Shown in pieces: positions 1 through 9,105 of a stretch of 64,000 nucleotides of DNA. The stretch's first letter is position 1. The number at the start of each line of letters is the position of its first letter. The stretch covers positions 30,976-94,975 of the forward strand of contig JBPBQV010000012.1 of assembly GCA_050955045.1 (NCBI GenBank), read 5' to 3'. Source of the stretch: Mucilaginibacter_A sp050955045. GTDB lineage: Bacteria > Bacteroidota > Bacteroidia > Sphingobacteriales > Sphingobacteriaceae. The position numbers were made by a program, and so were the translations under genes. Below the pieces are notes generated by a model, which saw nothing but the letters and a program-made list of their open reading frames with translations, was not told where the DNA came from and searched no databases.

Positions 1-648
1 GTTCCGGATGGAGAAGATTTTATGTTGCGCTGGTTTACGCCCGAACTGGAAATTGATTTATGCGGACATGCAACTTTAGCTTCTGCACATATTCTTTTTA
101 CAGAAATGAATTATGCCGAAGAAACCATCAACTTTAAAACAAAAGTTGCCGGAACGCTTGTGGTTTCTAAAAAAGATGATCTTTATACATTGGATTTCCC
201 AGCTCGTCCACCGCAAAATTGTGAAGTTCCGGATATTTTGCTGGAAGCTTTAGGCGGAAATGTTGCTCCTTTTAGCATCCAAAAATCAAGGGATTATTTT
301 GTGGTTTATGAATCCGAAGCAGATATCATCAACCTGAAACCCGATTTTACATTGCTCAGTAAAATTGATGTAATTGGCATTATTGTAACTGCTCCCGGCG
401 AAGAAGTTGATTTTGTTTCCCGCTTTTTTGCGCCGTCTTGCAGTATCCCCGAAGATCCGGTTACAGGTTCTGCGCATTGCACTTTAATCCCATACTGGGC
501 AAAAAGGTTGGATAAAAACAGCTTGCATGCTTATCAGCTTTCCTCCCGAAAAGGAGAACTTTGGTGCGAAAATAGCGGCGACCGTGTAAAAATGTCTGGC
601 AAAGCAATTACTTATCTCAGCGGACAAATTTATCTACCGGAAGCTTAA
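1..648 (+). CDS. PhzF family isomerase (5' end cut by window)
   Basis: PhzF-like proteins are cytosolic isomerases/epimerases with the diaminopimelate-epimerase fold; the substrate of most family members is unknown. The reading frame is open from base 1, so the gene starts outside the window and about 50 N-terminal residues are missing. The visible part begins VPDGEDF and runs into the family signature RWFTPELEIDLCGHATLASA. Near the C-terminus the second signature DPVTGSAHC is intact. The frame ends in TAA at 646-648. An internal ATG at 22 exists but lies inside the conserved fold, so it is not the true start. The next gene follows after 74 nt on the same strand with no clear terminator. Family assignment is secure; the specific reaction is not. 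Confidence 0.9.
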   Translation, partial: VPDGEDFMLRWFTPELEIDLCGHATLASAHILFTEMNYAEETINFKTKVAGTLVVSKKDDLYTLDFPARPPQNCEVPDILLEALGGNVAPFSIQKSRDYFVVYESEADIINLKPDFTLLSKIDVIGIIVTAPGEEVDFVSRFFAPSCSIPEDPVTGSAHCTLIPYWAKRLDKNSLHAYQLSSRKGELWCENSGDRVKMSGKAITYLSGQIYLPEA

Positions 649-722
649 CTAACTGGCAAAAATCAAATTTGCCAATATTCTTGGTATCTTTCGGGTCGTT
701 TTTGATTTATTGATTTTATTAC

Positions 723-1901
723 ATGTTTAAAACACCTTTTCACTCTTACTGGATGGCCGGTTATGAATGTACCGACCAGCAGAACGCTTTTGGCAACCGT
801 GTTGATTTATTAACCACAACCGGCCATTTACAAATAATTGAAAGCGATTATCAGGATTTGGCTCCTTATCAAATTAAAACTGTACGCGAAGGTATTCGCT
901 GGAGCCAGGTAGAAACGCGGCCATATCAATACAACTGGGAAACGGTAGCGCACATGATCCGCGTTGGAAAAGCCAAAGGCATACAGCAGCTTTGGGATAT
1001 TTGCCACTTCGGTTTTCCGGATGATTTAACGCCTTTACACCCGATGTTTGCACGCCGTTTTGCAGCCGTTTGCCGTGCTTTTGTTACTTTTTACCGCAGC
1101 ATTTCTCCGGATGATACCTTAATAATTACCCCGATAAACGAAGTAAGTTTCATTTCGTGGTTGGGCGGCGATGCAGCCGGAACTTCTCCTTACTGTCATC
1201 GCATGGGCTGGGAAGTAAAATATGCATTGATGCGTGCTTATATTGAAGGAATTGTGGCGATGCGCGAGGTTGATCCAAACGTAAAAATTATGACAACCGA
1301 ACCGCTGATAAATGTGGTGCCGCCATTAAATGCTACCGAAAAAGAAGTAGCAGACGCAGTTCGTGCACATTTAGATCAGTATCAGTCGGTTGATATTTTA
1401 ACCGGCAAAATCTGTCCGGAACTGGGCGGTTCCCCGGATTATCTGGATATATTGGGCTTCAATCATTATTACAACAACGAATGGGTGAGCACCACGCATC
1501 AATATTTAGAGTGGATCGATCAGCCGCTTGATTTTCGTTTTAAACCGCTGCATTTGTTGATGGAAGAAGCTTATCGCCGATACAACAAACCTTTTGTGCT
1601 AACCGAAACTAGCCATCCACTGGAAGATCGCCCGCTTTGGATTGATTATATTGCTGATGAATGCGTAATTATGGCACAAAGAAAGCTACCGATGTGGGGC
1701 GTTTGCATCTACCCGATTGTTGACCGGCCAGATTGGGACCAGCTGGATTATTGGCATCATTCCGGTTTGTGGGATGCCGAGCCTGAACCGGGCGAAATTC
1801 CACAGCGAATTTTGCAGGAAGATTATTCACAAGCTTTAATTAAAGGACAAGCAAAAGTACAGGCAGCGATGATTCCGGATGAATTGTATAGTTTTTCCTG
1901 A
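723..1901 (+). CDS. Clan GH-A glycosidase, GH1-like beta-glucosidase family
   Basis: A 392-residue protein without signal peptide that looks like a cytosolic TIM-barrel glycosidase related to GH1. The putative acid/base is E140 in ITPINEVSF, equivalent to the TFNEP motif of GH1. The putative nucleophile is E295 in VLTETSHP, equivalent to ITENG. GFNHYYNNEW (around 245-254) matches the substrate-binding strand of GH1 (GINYYT-like). The protein is shorter than classical GH1 enzymes (about 450 residues), so it is a divergent or trimmed relative. The substrate cannot be told from sequence. It sits alone between the PhzF gene and yceI, with a separate promoter likely for the latter. Confidence 0.72.
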   Translation: MFKTPFHSYWMAGYECTDQQNAFGNRVDLLTTTGHLQIIESDYQDLAPYQIKTVREGIRWSQVETRPYQYNWETVAHMIRVGKAKGIQQLWDICHFGFPDDLTPLHPMFARRFAAVCRAFVTFYRSISPDDTLIITPINEVSFISWLGGDAAGTSPYCHRMGWEVKYALMRAYIEGIVAMREVDPNVKIMTTEPLINVVPPLNATEKEVADAVRAHLDQYQSVDILTGKICPELGGSPDYLDILGFNHYYNNEWVSTTHQYLEWIDQPLDFRFKPLHLLMEEAYRRYNKPFVLTETSHPLEDRPLWIDYIADECVIMAQRKLPMWGVCIYPIVDRPDWDQLDYWHHSGLWDAEPEPGEIPQRILQEDYSQALIKGQAKVQAAMIPDELYSFS

Positions 1902-2063
1902 GCAAAATCGATCTAAATTTTCATCGAACCAAGGTTTGTTTAAATTGTTAATAAATATTTAATGTTTAAACATCTTTATTGATCGGGCTCAACAAATATT
2001 TGGTTGGTTAATGCTACTTTTACGGCATAAAATATTTGTACTAAATCAAAACAATTTTAAAAA

Positions 2064-2648
2064 ATGAAAAAACTATTTGTTGCTGCTGCCATCTTACTAA
2101 GTCAATCAGCTATTTTTGCCCAAACCAAATGGAATGTTGATCCTGCACATTCTTCTGCAAAATTTACGGTTACACACCTTGTGATTTCTGAAGTGGAAGG
2201 AAATTTCAAAAAATTTAACGGAACTTTAACCAATACCAAACCTGATTTTACAGATGCGGTTGTTGATTTTAACATTGACATAAACAGTGTAGATACAGAC
2301 AACGAAATGCGCGACAAACACCTAAAAGGTGATGATTTTTTTAATGCTGAGAAATATCCGAATATGGTTTTCAAAAGCACTTCGATGAAAAAACTGACTG
2401 GCAATAAATATGCACTGATGGGCAATTTAACTATTCGCAACGTAACTAAGCCTGTAAAATTTGATGTTACTTATGGCGGAACAGCTAAAGATGGTTACGG
2501 CAATACCAAAGCTGGTTTTAAAGCTTCTACCGTGATCAACCGTTTTGATTATGGTTTGAAATGGAACACTGCAACCGAAGCTGGTGGCGCAACCGTTGGT
2601 AAAGATGTTACGATTGATATGAAATTAGAATTTGCACAGGCGAAATAA
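2064..2648 (+). CDS. YceI family periplasmic lipid-binding protein
   Basis: A 194-residue exported protein. A Sec signal peptide covers about residues 1-20 (MKKLF, hydrophobic core, cleavage after IFAQ-type end). The mature part is a YceI-like lipocalin barrel beginning WNVDPAHSSAKFTVTHL, with the conserved tract DFNIDINSVDTDNEMRDKHLKGDDFFNAEKYP and a KPVKFDVTYGG strand. The family binds isoprenoids or other amphiphiles in the periplasm and is often stress-inducible. It is followed at once by a strong bidirectional hairpin terminator, so it is probably a single-gene unit. The 162-nt upstream region contains a GTTAATAAATATTTAATG element (starting near 1947) that resembles an element before two other small genes here. 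Confidence 0.92.
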   Translation: MKKLFVAAAILLSQSAIFAQTKWNVDPAHSSAKFTVTHLVISEVEGNFKKFNGTLTNTKPDFTDAVVDFNIDINSVDTDNEMRDKHLKGDDFFNAEKYPNMVFKSTSMKKLTGNKYALMGNLTIRNVTKPVKFDVTYGGTAKDGYGNTKAGFKASTVINRFDYGLKWNTATEAGGATVGKDVTIDMKLEFAQAK

Positions 2649-2661
2649 GCTTCTTTTATGC

Positions 2662-2699
2662 AAAAAAAACGATGGTCAAAATAGCCATCGTTTTTTTTT
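2662..2699. terminator. Rho-independent terminator after yceI
   Basis: ACGATGG and CCATCGT pair around a short A-rich loop. A run of eight A lies on the left and nine T on the right, so it can act in both directions. Confidence 0.9.
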
Positions 2700-2730
2700 G
2701 TATTGTTTTTTGTTTCTATAAAAGAAGTAC
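2700..2730 (+). repeat. Iterated motif, extended palindromic form
   Basis: The right half TATAAAAGAAGTAC (2717-2730) is mirrored by a degenerate left half GTATTGTTTTTT starting at 2700, with the outer bases GTA and TAC pairing. Intergenic. Confidence 0.7.
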
Positions 2731-2946
2731 AAAATCAACTTATTTTTCGCGAAGCCAACACAATACAATTGTTAAAATACGTTAATCAGTTGATCAAATT
2801 ATTATTTAATAGAAACAGGATAATATATTTGAGGAGGTTACAATCCGTTCGTTTCCAGATGTGCTTAATTTTACTTACAAAAAAATTAAAAATACTTCTT
2901 TTACCAGCAAAAATATGCAGATAGTTTTACGCTTAAACCCAGCACA

Positions 2947-3768
2947 ATGGAAAACAAGACCAGTAAAATATTATCTGCCAAAAAGTTTGCTTTGGAAACC
3001 GCTCAGGTAATTTCTTTAGATGATTATGTTGATATCGACCAGTTAATTGATTTGCAAACGAAGTACGAATCCAATTATCAACGTTTAAAAAAGCAGGAAG
3101 AAATCATCAGCATCACTAGTCACGAACTTAAAACGCCCATTACTACCATCAGGCTGTTTTTAAATCTACTGGAAAAACTGACTGCAAAAGAAGAAAATCC
3201 GCGTGTGCTGGAACTGGTGCAAAGAACAGAATCTCAGGTAAACCGTCTGGTAAAGCTGGTTAATAATTTACAGGATATATCTGCTCTTCAAAACGGAAAA
3301 ATCGAACTGAGAAAAGAAATTTTTGATGTTTCTGCTTTGATAAACAGCTGCGCAGACACTTTTCGTTTACAAAACCCGGAATATAAAATCGCAATTAAAG
3401 AAAATACCATTGTAGATATTTATGCCGATGCTTTGCGAATAGAACAAGTACTGATCAATTTTATCTCCAACGCCATTAAATATTCGCCGCAAGCCGGTCA
3501 GATTTTAATTCATATAGAAAGTACTTTATCCTGGCTTAAAGTTTCGGTTACTGATCAGGGAATCGGGATATCAGAAACTGCTTTGCCACATATTTTTGAT
3601 TGTTATTTTCGGGCTAACCCAACCGATAACCGATTCAAAGGCAATGGTTTAGGTTTATACATCAGCAAAGAAATTATCACACAGCACGGCGGTGAAACCG
3701 GCGTAACCAGCCGGGAAAATTCAGGTTCAACTTTTTGGTTTACCCTGCCCAAATATCCGGTTGATTAA
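2947..3768 (+). CDS. Soluble sensor histidine kinase
   Basis: A 273-residue kinase with no membrane segment. Residues 30-50 form a short coiled-coil linker. The HisKA dimerisation helix carries the phospho-acceptor H59 in SHELKTPITTIRLF. The HATPase domain shows the N box (INFISNAIKYSP), G1 (VTDQGIGIS), F region (IFDCYFRA) and G2 (GNGLGLYISKEII), so it should be active. There is no recognisable sensor domain, so the signal is either cytosolic or relayed by a partner. No response regulator is adjacent, so it is an orphan kinase within this window. The start ATG at 2947 gives a compact N-terminus; a second iterated motif lies just upstream. Confidence 0.9.
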   Translation: MENKTSKILSAKKFALETAQVISLDDYVDIDQLIDLQTKYESNYQRLKKQEEIISITSHELKTPITTIRLFLNLLEKLTAKEENPRVLELVQRTESQVNRLVKLVNNLQDISALQNGKIELRKEIFDVSALINSCADTFRLQNPEYKIAIKENTIVDIYADALRIEQVLINFISNAIKYSPQAGQILIHIESTLSWLKVSVTDQGIGISETALPHIFDCYFRANPTDNRFKGNGLGLYISKEIITQHGGETGVTSRENSGSTFWFTLPKYPVD

Positions 3769-3874
3769 ATGCTGAGACAAATCGGCAAATGTAAAAAAAT
3801 GTTAAACACTGCCTGCGTGTTATTTGCCGCCAACAGAAACGATTATATTAGCCAAGTTTAGCTACAAAATATTT

Positions 3875-6595
3875 ATGCAACCCACCAAACTGATACTGTT
3901 TTTATCCATACTTTTTTCTACAGCCTGCTCGTCTGTTTTTGCCCAGCAGGATACCGTAAGTTTAAATACCATCCTCACCAAAACCGTAAAATTTGCCGAA
4001 AGTCACCCGGTAGAAAAAGTTTATCTCCATTTTGATAAACCTTATTATGCCGTGGGCGATACCATTTTTTTTAAAGCTTATTTAACAGCCGTTTTGCACG
4101 AGCCATCAGCGTTAAGCAAAATTGTCTATGTAGATGTTTATACCAACCGGGATTCGCTGGTAGAAACTTTAAAATTACCAGTAGTAAACAGTGTGGCTTC
4201 GGGCGATATTACGTTGCAGCCGCTGGTTTATAAACAGGGAAATTACCATATCCGTGCTTATACCAATTATATGCGTAATGATGACCCGGATTATTTTTTT
4301 AATAAAAATATTGCTATTGGAGATTTGGTTGAAAATACCGTTTTAACAAAAGTTTCTTTTTCTGGAGCCACAAAAGATAATCCGGCTAAAGTAAATGCCG
4401 GTATTTATTACCAGGACGCGAATGGAGTGCCTTACACCAATAAAAAAGTAACCTGGCGTGTAGAAGTTGATTACGAAGTAGTGGCAAAAGGGAAAGGCAC
4501 GACGGATGGAAAAGGCTTTTTACCCATTAATATAACCAGTAAACCAGGTACGCAACTGGGCGCAGGAACTTTATACACGATAATTGCAAATGATAAAAAA
4601 CCAGTAACCAACACATTTTCTTTACGTACGGCAACTGCTGCGCCTGATGTGCAGTTTTTTCCGGAAGGTGGTGATCTGATTGTTGGTGTTCGTGCAAAAA
4701 TTGCGGTAAAAGCAGTAGCAGCAAACGGTTTAGGTACTTCGGCAAAAGGAACGATAACCGATAACGACGGCAAAACAGTTTCAGAATTTACAGCTGAACA
4801 TTTGGGCATGGGCGTTTTTGCGCTATTGCCGGAAGCTGGAAAAACTTATCGTGCTAATCTGGTTTTTACTGATGGCTCTAAAAGTACCGTAAATTTGCCA
4901 CGCGTTTCTCCTGAAGGTATTGGGATGGCTTTAAGTAATACTGATGCAACCAATGTTCTGCTCCGCATTTCTACCAATGATGCTTTCCTGAAAAAAAATC
5001 AGAACAAAAGCTTTTACATTATTGCCCGAAGTGGTGGCATTGTATGTTATGCTGCCCAAACTTCTTTGCAGGCACTAATTTACAGTGCTTCTATTCCAAA
5101 AACCAAGTTCCCAACTGGCATTGTACAGCTTACTTTGTTTTCTGCAAATGGCCGACCGGTTTGCGAGCGGATTATTTTTATCCAGCACAATGATCAGTTA
5201 GGCATCAATTTAAGTTCAGCAAAAACAGCATATGTTTCCAGAGAAAAAGTAAAGATCAATGTAGCAGCAAAAAACAAAACGCTGCCAACAGAAGCCAATT
5301 TATCGGTTGCGGTAATTGATGAAAGTAAAATTCCGTTTGATGAAAATGCAGAAACAACTATTTTAACTCATTTGCTGCTTACTTCGGATTTGAAAGGCTA
5401 CATTGAAAAACCAAACTATTATTTTAAAAACCCCAACGAGCAAACTGCTGCTAACCTGGATATTTTAATGCTGACACAAGGCTACCGCCGCTTCTCCTAT
5501 CCGATGATTATGGCTGGAACAGCACCCGAAATTACGTTTTTCCCGGAAACCGGAATCGATATTTCCGGTACTTTAAGAGATCTCTCCGGCTTACCGCTCG
5601 CACGCGGCGTGATTAAATTGCAAGTTCCGGATCGTAATTTTACTTCACAAGCTGTTACTAATTCGTCTGGTGTTTTCACTTTTCCAAAAGTGCTGGTGCT
5701 GGATTCTTCTAAAGTGATACTGAGTGCTAAAGGCAATTCCAACAGCAGAAACATGATGATTATGCTGAATGGAACAGCAGCACAAGCAGTAAATAAAAAT
5801 CCGCAATGGCCTGATGAACTGTTGAATATTGATAGCACAATGAATACTTATCTGCAAAATGGCAAAAAACAATATTTTAACGGCCGTACTTTAAAAGAAG
5901 TAACCATTAAAGGTGTGGTTAATGTGAAAAAGCCAAGTCACGTTGATTATCCGGCGTTAACCGGATTAAGTATGATTCCAGATCAAATTATAACTGGCGA
6001 CAGGCTGATGGATTGTGCACAGTTTTTAACATGTATGCAGGGAAGCCTTTTCGGGCTGACTTATGTAGAAAATAATTTATACGTGCGCCGTGATTATCAG
6101 GCTGGAAATAAAACACCGGTTCAGGCTTTTGTAGGCGGAATGCCGGTTGATGTTTCTTATCTGAACAGCTTGCAAGCCGCCGAAATAGAATCAATAGAAG
6201 TGTTTTTGAAAGATGATTTAAGTGGAATAAACCGCACTTACGGTACAAATGGTGTGCTGGTAGTGAACATGAAAAAAATAGAACATAAAAAGGTAACGCT
6301 AAAAGATATTCAGGATTTACTGCCGCAGCCCAGCGTGGTTACTTTCGTGCCAAAAGGTTATACCAATAGTCGCGTTTTTTATTCGCCCAAGTATGAAGTA
6401 ACAAAAAGCACCATGCAGGGTCTGGATTACCGGTCAACCATTTACTGGAATCCACGTGTTTTAACAGATGATAAAGGCAACGCTTCTTTTGAGTTTTATA
6501 ATGCGGATGGCAAAGGAACTTACCGCGTAATTGCTGAAGGAATTGACAAAGATGGCAACATCGGACGTATGAATTACCGATATAAAGTACAATAG
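3875..6595 (+). CDS. MG2-domain / TonB-plug-like envelope protein
   Basis: A 906-residue exported protein if started at the ATG at 3875, which directly begins a Sec signal peptide (MQPTKLILFLSILFST, ending VFAQ). A longer frame from TTG at 3824 would bury that signal. After the signal comes an alpha-2-macroglobulin MG2-like strand set (EKVYLHFDKPYYAVGDTIFFKAY). A carboxypeptidase-regulatory-like segment follows (SGTLRDLSGLPLARGVIKLQV, about 560-600). Near 700-800 there is a region like the plug of TonB-dependent receptors (LTGLSMIPDQIITGD and VNGV/VVNMKK-like end). No outer-membrane beta-barrel follows. Bacteroidota carry many such proteins of unresolved role, probably periplasmic or outer-membrane associated. 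Likely a single-gene unit. Confidence 0.75.
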   Translation: MQPTKLILFLSILFSTACSSVFAQQDTVSLNTILTKTVKFAESHPVEKVYLHFDKPYYAVGDTIFFKAYLTAVLHEPSALSKIVYVDVYTNRDSLVETLKLPVVNSVASGDITLQPLVYKQGNYHIRAYTNYMRNDDPDYFFNKNIAIGDLVENTVLTKVSFSGATKDNPAKVNAGIYYQDANGVPYTNKKVTWRVEVDYEVVAKGKGTTDGKGFLPINITSKPGTQLGAGTLYTIIANDKKPVTNTFSLRTATAAPDVQFFPEGGDLIVGVRAKIAVKAVAANGLGTSAKGTITDNDGKTVSEFTAEHLGMGVFALLPEAGKTYRANLVFTDGSKSTVNLPRVSPEGIGMALSNTDATNVLLRISTNDAFLKKNQNKSFYIIARSGGIVCYAAQTSLQALIYSASIPKTKFPTGIVQLTLFSANGRPVCERIIFIQHNDQLGINLSSAKTAYVSREKVKINVAAKNKTLPTEANLSVAVIDESKIPFDENAETTILTHLLLTSDLKGYIEKPNYYFKNPNEQTAANLDILMLTQGYRRFSYPMIMAGTAPEITFFPETGIDISGTLRDLSGLPLARGVIKLQVPDRNFTSQAVTNSSGVFTFPKVLVLDSSKVILSAKGNSNSRNMMIMLNGTAAQAVNKNPQWPDELLNIDSTMNTYLQNGKKQYFNGRTLKEVTIKGVVNVKKPSHVDYPALTGLSMIPDQIITGDRLMDCAQFLTCMQGSLFGLTYVENNLYVRRDYQAGNKTPVQAFVGGMPVDVSYLNSLQAAEIESIEVFLKDDLSGINRTYGTNGVLVVNMKKIEHKKVTLKDIQDLLPQPSVVTFVPKGYTNSRVFYSPKYEVTKSTMQGLDYRSTIYWNPRVLTDDKGNASFEFYNADGKGTYRVIAEGIDKDGNIGRMNYRYKVQ

Positions 6596-6668
6596 AAATT
6601 AATTTTGAATAGAATAAATGTGGCTAAACTTTCCTGTCTGCTTGTGGTTAAATTAGAAATAAAATTTT

Positions 6669-7010
6669 ATGAAACATTCAGAAGAAGACAATAAAGAAGC
6701 TTATAATAAATTTCAAGATCTAGTTAACATGTCGGCATCAGAAATTAAAGGCTGGTTAGAAAAAGACGAATCAAAAGAAGTTGGTCAGGATAGCGGCGAT
6801 GGCGAATCTATCGGAAGAAAATCCGCAAAACATATTATCGCTATCCTGAAAAGTAAAAAAGATGATTTGAGCGAAGATGATTATCACCACATTCATAAAG
6901 TGATTTCTTACATCAGTCGGCATAGTGCACAACGCCCAGATGGCGATGTTAGTGATACAAACTGGTTGTATTCTTTAAAAAACTGGGGACACGATCCTTT
7001 AAAAAAATAA
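6669..7010 (+). CDS. DUF3140 family protein
   Basis: A 113-residue cytosolic protein of the uncharacterised DUF3140 family. Visible family hallmarks are a tract around 40-55 (DGESIGRKSAKHIIAILK) and the C-terminal signature HKVISYISRHSAQRP, followed by GDVSDTNWLYSLKNWGHDP. It is highly charged with no membrane segment. The function is unknown; related genes in other bacteria often sit near DNA-binding or stress genes, but here the neighbours give no help. It ends 17 nt before the convergent 2H phosphoesterase gene, so the two transcripts meet tail to tail. Confidence 0.85.
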   Translation: MKHSEEDNKEAYNKFQDLVNMSASEIKGWLEKDESKEVGQDSGDGESIGRKSAKHIIAILKSKKDDLSEDDYHHIHKVISYISRHSAQRPDGDVSDTNWLYSLKNWGHDPLKK

Positions 7011-7026
7011 TAGTGAATGGTTTGTT

Positions 7027-7545
7027 TCATGCTTCTTTTATCGGCATAAAATCAATCGTTTCCAACAAATTCCAAGGTCCATTCAGGTATTCCCAAATCG
7101 ATAATCCCAAACCCTGAACTTCAAAAGGCTCAAAGTTCAGACTCAGATTTTGCTGTAAATTTACAGCAGTTTGTCGGTCTACTTTATTCTGAATGGTGAT
7201 ATGTGGCCAAAGTGCTTGCTTATCTTGCGGCGTAAGCCATTGCTGCCATTGTTGTTGCATAGTTTTATGCATTTTCTTCAAAGCATCACATTCCAACTTA
7301 AAAGCTACGCCTGCACCAATGCTAACTACTTGCGTAACTTGCAGCAACATCGGTTTTTGTTGAGCACGTACTGCTTTTATCGACTCAAAAACCTGCGTTT
7401 CATTTCCCGGTAAATGATGAAATAATGTTAAATGCGCATCTAAATAGTTGCGTTCTGCCGGAAAATACTTTTTCCGTAAATCGGTAAAATATGCAGCTGC
7501 TTCTTCATTTATTTTTAAGGTGAGAATAACCGGATTTTCGCTCAT
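7027..7545 (-). CDS. 2'-5' RNA ligase-like 2H phosphoesterase
   Basis: A 172-residue protein of the 2H phosphoesterase superfamily. The two catalytic HxT/S motifs are HLTLFHHLP (about residue 38) and HITIQNK (about 115), spaced as in LigT/ThpR proteins. Family members hydrolyse cyclic phosphodiesters or act as RNA 2'-5' ligase/cyclic phosphodiesterase; the physiological substrate is unknown. The last residues MPIKEA and the stop codon are encoded by a copy of the iterated motif (7029-7041), so the element overlaps the gene end. Confidence 0.85.
   Translation of the reverse strand: MSENPVILTLKINEEAAAYFTDLRKKYFPAERNYLDAHLTLFHHLPGNETQVFESIKAVRAQQKPMLLQVTQVVSIGAGVAFKLECDALKKMHKTMQQQWQQWLTPQDKQALWPHITIQNKVDRQTAVNLQQNLSLNFEPFEVQGLGLSIWEYLNGPWNLLETIDFMPIKEA
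7029..7053 (-). repeat. Iterated motif at the 3' end of the 2H gene
   Basis: ATGCTTCTTTTATCGGCATA followed by AAATC. It encodes the C-terminal IKEA and abuts the stop codon. Confidence 0.7.
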
Positions 7546-7581
7546 TTAGTTTCAGTTTTTAAACAAGAACCGGAAACTTTA

Positions 7582-7613
7582 GATACTGTTTTTATGCCAC
7601 TAAAAACAGTATC
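7582..7613. repeat. Perfect palindromic form of the iterated motif
   Basis: GATACTGTTTTTA and TAAAAACAGTATC form a perfect 13-bp inverted repeat with a 6-nt loop, between the minus-strand GNAT and 2H genes. The U-rich arms would form a hairpin in either transcript. It could act as a weak terminator or a protein site. Confidence 0.85.
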
Positions 7614-7645
7614 TGTTAATAGTAAAATCAGTAGAAAACAATTTC

Positions 7646-8248
7646 TTATAACAGCTTTTCTTTTAATGCTGCTTTTGCGGTAGCAAACCATTCATCTTTT
7701 AAAATACTCAAAATTACACTATCGCGGCGGCCGCCATCAAATTTTGGTAAATGATTTCGTAAAATTCCTTCTACCGTGCAACCAAGACTTTGCATAGCGG
7801 CGATGCTTCTTTTATTGGCATAATCTGCACGAAATTCTATACGTTCTAATTCCATTTTTTCGAAAGCAAATTCTAACAATAAAAACTTGCAATGCTTGTT
7901 CAAACCTGTTCCCTGAAAATCTTTTCCGTACCAAGTATAACCCAATTGCAAAGTTTGATTGCTGAGTTGTATATCGTAAAAACGCGTGCTGCCTGCATAT
8001 TTTTGCTGTCGTTTATCAAACACCAAAAACGGATATTCCTTTTTTTCTTCCCGTGCAGTCAAAGCCAAATTCAGGTAATTTTTCCATCCTTCCGCTCCTG
8101 CTGCCGTTATCAAAGAATATTTCCAGATTTCCGGCTCATTCAAAGCAAAAGGAAGCAGCAAATCGTAATCGTCTTTCGTTAGCGGACGAAGTTGAACAAA
8201 CTCATCTTCTAAAATATAGTTCGAAGCAAAATCAAAAGTTGGAAGCAT
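7646..8248 (-). CDS. GNAT family N-acetyltransferase (RimJ/RimL-like)
   Basis: A 200-residue GNAT protein. The N-terminal half (FVQLRPLTKDDYDLLLPFA) and the strand-helix set GYTWYGKDFQGTGLNKHCKFLLLEFAFEKM resemble the RimJ/RimL-type acetyltransferases acting on amino groups of proteins or small molecules. KRSIAAMQSLGCTVEGILRN is the typical C-terminal part of the acetyl-CoA fold. The QGTGLN loop is the pyrophosphate-binding R/QxxGxG/A motif with the second Gly position altered. The start ATG lies inside the 3' end of the upstream DUF998 gene (17-nt overlap), so the two are probably co-transcribed. Substrate unknown. Confidence 0.85.
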   Translation of the reverse strand: MLPTFDFASNYILEDEFVQLRPLTKDDYDLLLPFALNEPEIWKYSLITAAGAEGWKNYLNLALTAREEKKEYPFLVFDKRQQKYAGSTRFYDIQLSNQTLQLGYTWYGKDFQGTGLNKHCKFLLLEFAFEKMELERIEFRADYANKRSIAAMQSLGCTVEGILRNHLPKFDGGRRDSVILSILKDEWFATAKAALKEKLL

Positions 8249-8960
8249 GTTTAGATTCTATATCTAAGTTTTTAAATATATAACGATAACGGCTTACAAG
8301 TATTAACCCAATTATTACAAACCAAACAGGTTCTGGCCAGATAGAAATACGTTCCCAAGTGCCTACATATAATCCTAAAAATGGCACATGTTTGATACTG
8401 ATAACTGAAGTTATTATAAAAGCAACAGCCGAAACAACACCTAAAATGATGGATAGGTTACTAAACATTTTAAACTTTTGTTTTACAATTAACCCAGCAA
8501 GGATGAAACCAACGCTGCATCCAAACACTTGCATTAAAGCTCCTATACCGTGCATGGCAATAATGGTATCTTCCGGAAAATTACCAACAAGTATGACACC
8601 AATACCAGCAACAATAAATGAAATAACCGTAGGCCTGACTAATTTTGTTGGATTGTTTCTACCAATTAAAATTGCACCCAAAGCTATAAACAGGCCAAAA
8701 ACCATAAAAGATGCATTCATTAAGGCATGGTTGGGCGAGTTTATAAAGTTTCCGGAATCAGGGGGAAATTCTCCTGAATGTACGGCTCCTAGATCGCTAA
8801 TAAAATTTTTGCTCAGTGAAAATGGTGTAGCCCAACTACTTTGAACAATAAATTGGACAATTAAAAACTGTATTGTTAAAATCCACAAAATACATCCCAC
8901 AACAATTCTGGAACTTGGGTTAGTTGTTGTTTGGTTGGTGTTATCTTCTTCATTCATCAT
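8232..8960 (-). CDS. DUF998 family membrane protein
   Basis: A 242-residue integral membrane protein with about six hydrophobic helices: residues 24-45, 80-105, 108-130, 135-158, 165-190 and 210-230. The loop after the first helix carries FSLSKNFISDLGAV, which fits the DUF998 pattern (Y/LSxxxSxLG), followed by FINSPNHALMNASFMVFGL. The family role is unknown. Its 3' end overlaps the downstream GNAT gene by 17 nt, which suggests translational coupling. It lacks charged pore or catalytic residues that I could interpret. Confidence 0.75.
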   Translation of the reverse strand: MMNEEDNTNQTTTNPSSRIVVGCILWILTIQFLIVQFIVQSSWATPFSLSKNFISDLGAVHSGEFPPDSGNFINSPNHALMNASFMVFGLFIALGAILIGRNNPTKLVRPTVISFIVAGIGVILVGNFPEDTIIAMHGIGALMQVFGCSVGFILAGLIVKQKFKMFSNLSIILGVVSAVAFIITSVISIKHVPFLGLYVGTWERISIWPEPVWFVIIGLILVSRYRYIFKNLDIESKHASNF

Positions 8961-9073
8961 AACTATATTATATTAATTTACAAGATAATCTATTGAATTT
9001 TTTAAATTTAAACAAGCATTTAATATTTATATAAAAGTTACCATTTGAACAACTATTCAAATGATTAAGTAAT

Positions 9074-9105
9074 TATACTTCTTTTATTACCTAAAACTCA
9101 GTATC
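9074..9105. repeat. Iterated motif overlapping the methyltransferase stop codon
   Basis: Left half TATACTTCTTTTA, right half TAAAACTCAGTATC, with the stop codon of the gene at 9091-9093 in the centre. The right half encodes the C-terminal DTEF. Confidence 0.7.

Larger units (their letters stand above)
2649..2946. other. Intergenic region with terminator and three iterated motifs
   Basis: 298 nt between yceI and the histidine kinase. Besides the terminator it holds the iterated motif three times: 2649-2660 (minus), 2717-2730 (plus) and 2893-2905 (minus). An open frame of 73 codons at 2703-2924 runs across these elements, has basic, low-complexity composition and no family resemblance; I do not regard it as a gene. 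Confidence 0.6.

Noticed and set aside
1999..2022. Bacteroidota sigma-70-type promoter (TTTG and TAnnTTTG) before yceI
   Set aside because: TTTG and TACTTTTA are present but only 12 nt apart, not the usual 19-20.
2703..2924. Open frame of 73 codons on the plus strand
   Set aside because: It runs through an iterated motif and has a basic low-complexity translation with no family resemblance and no good start context.
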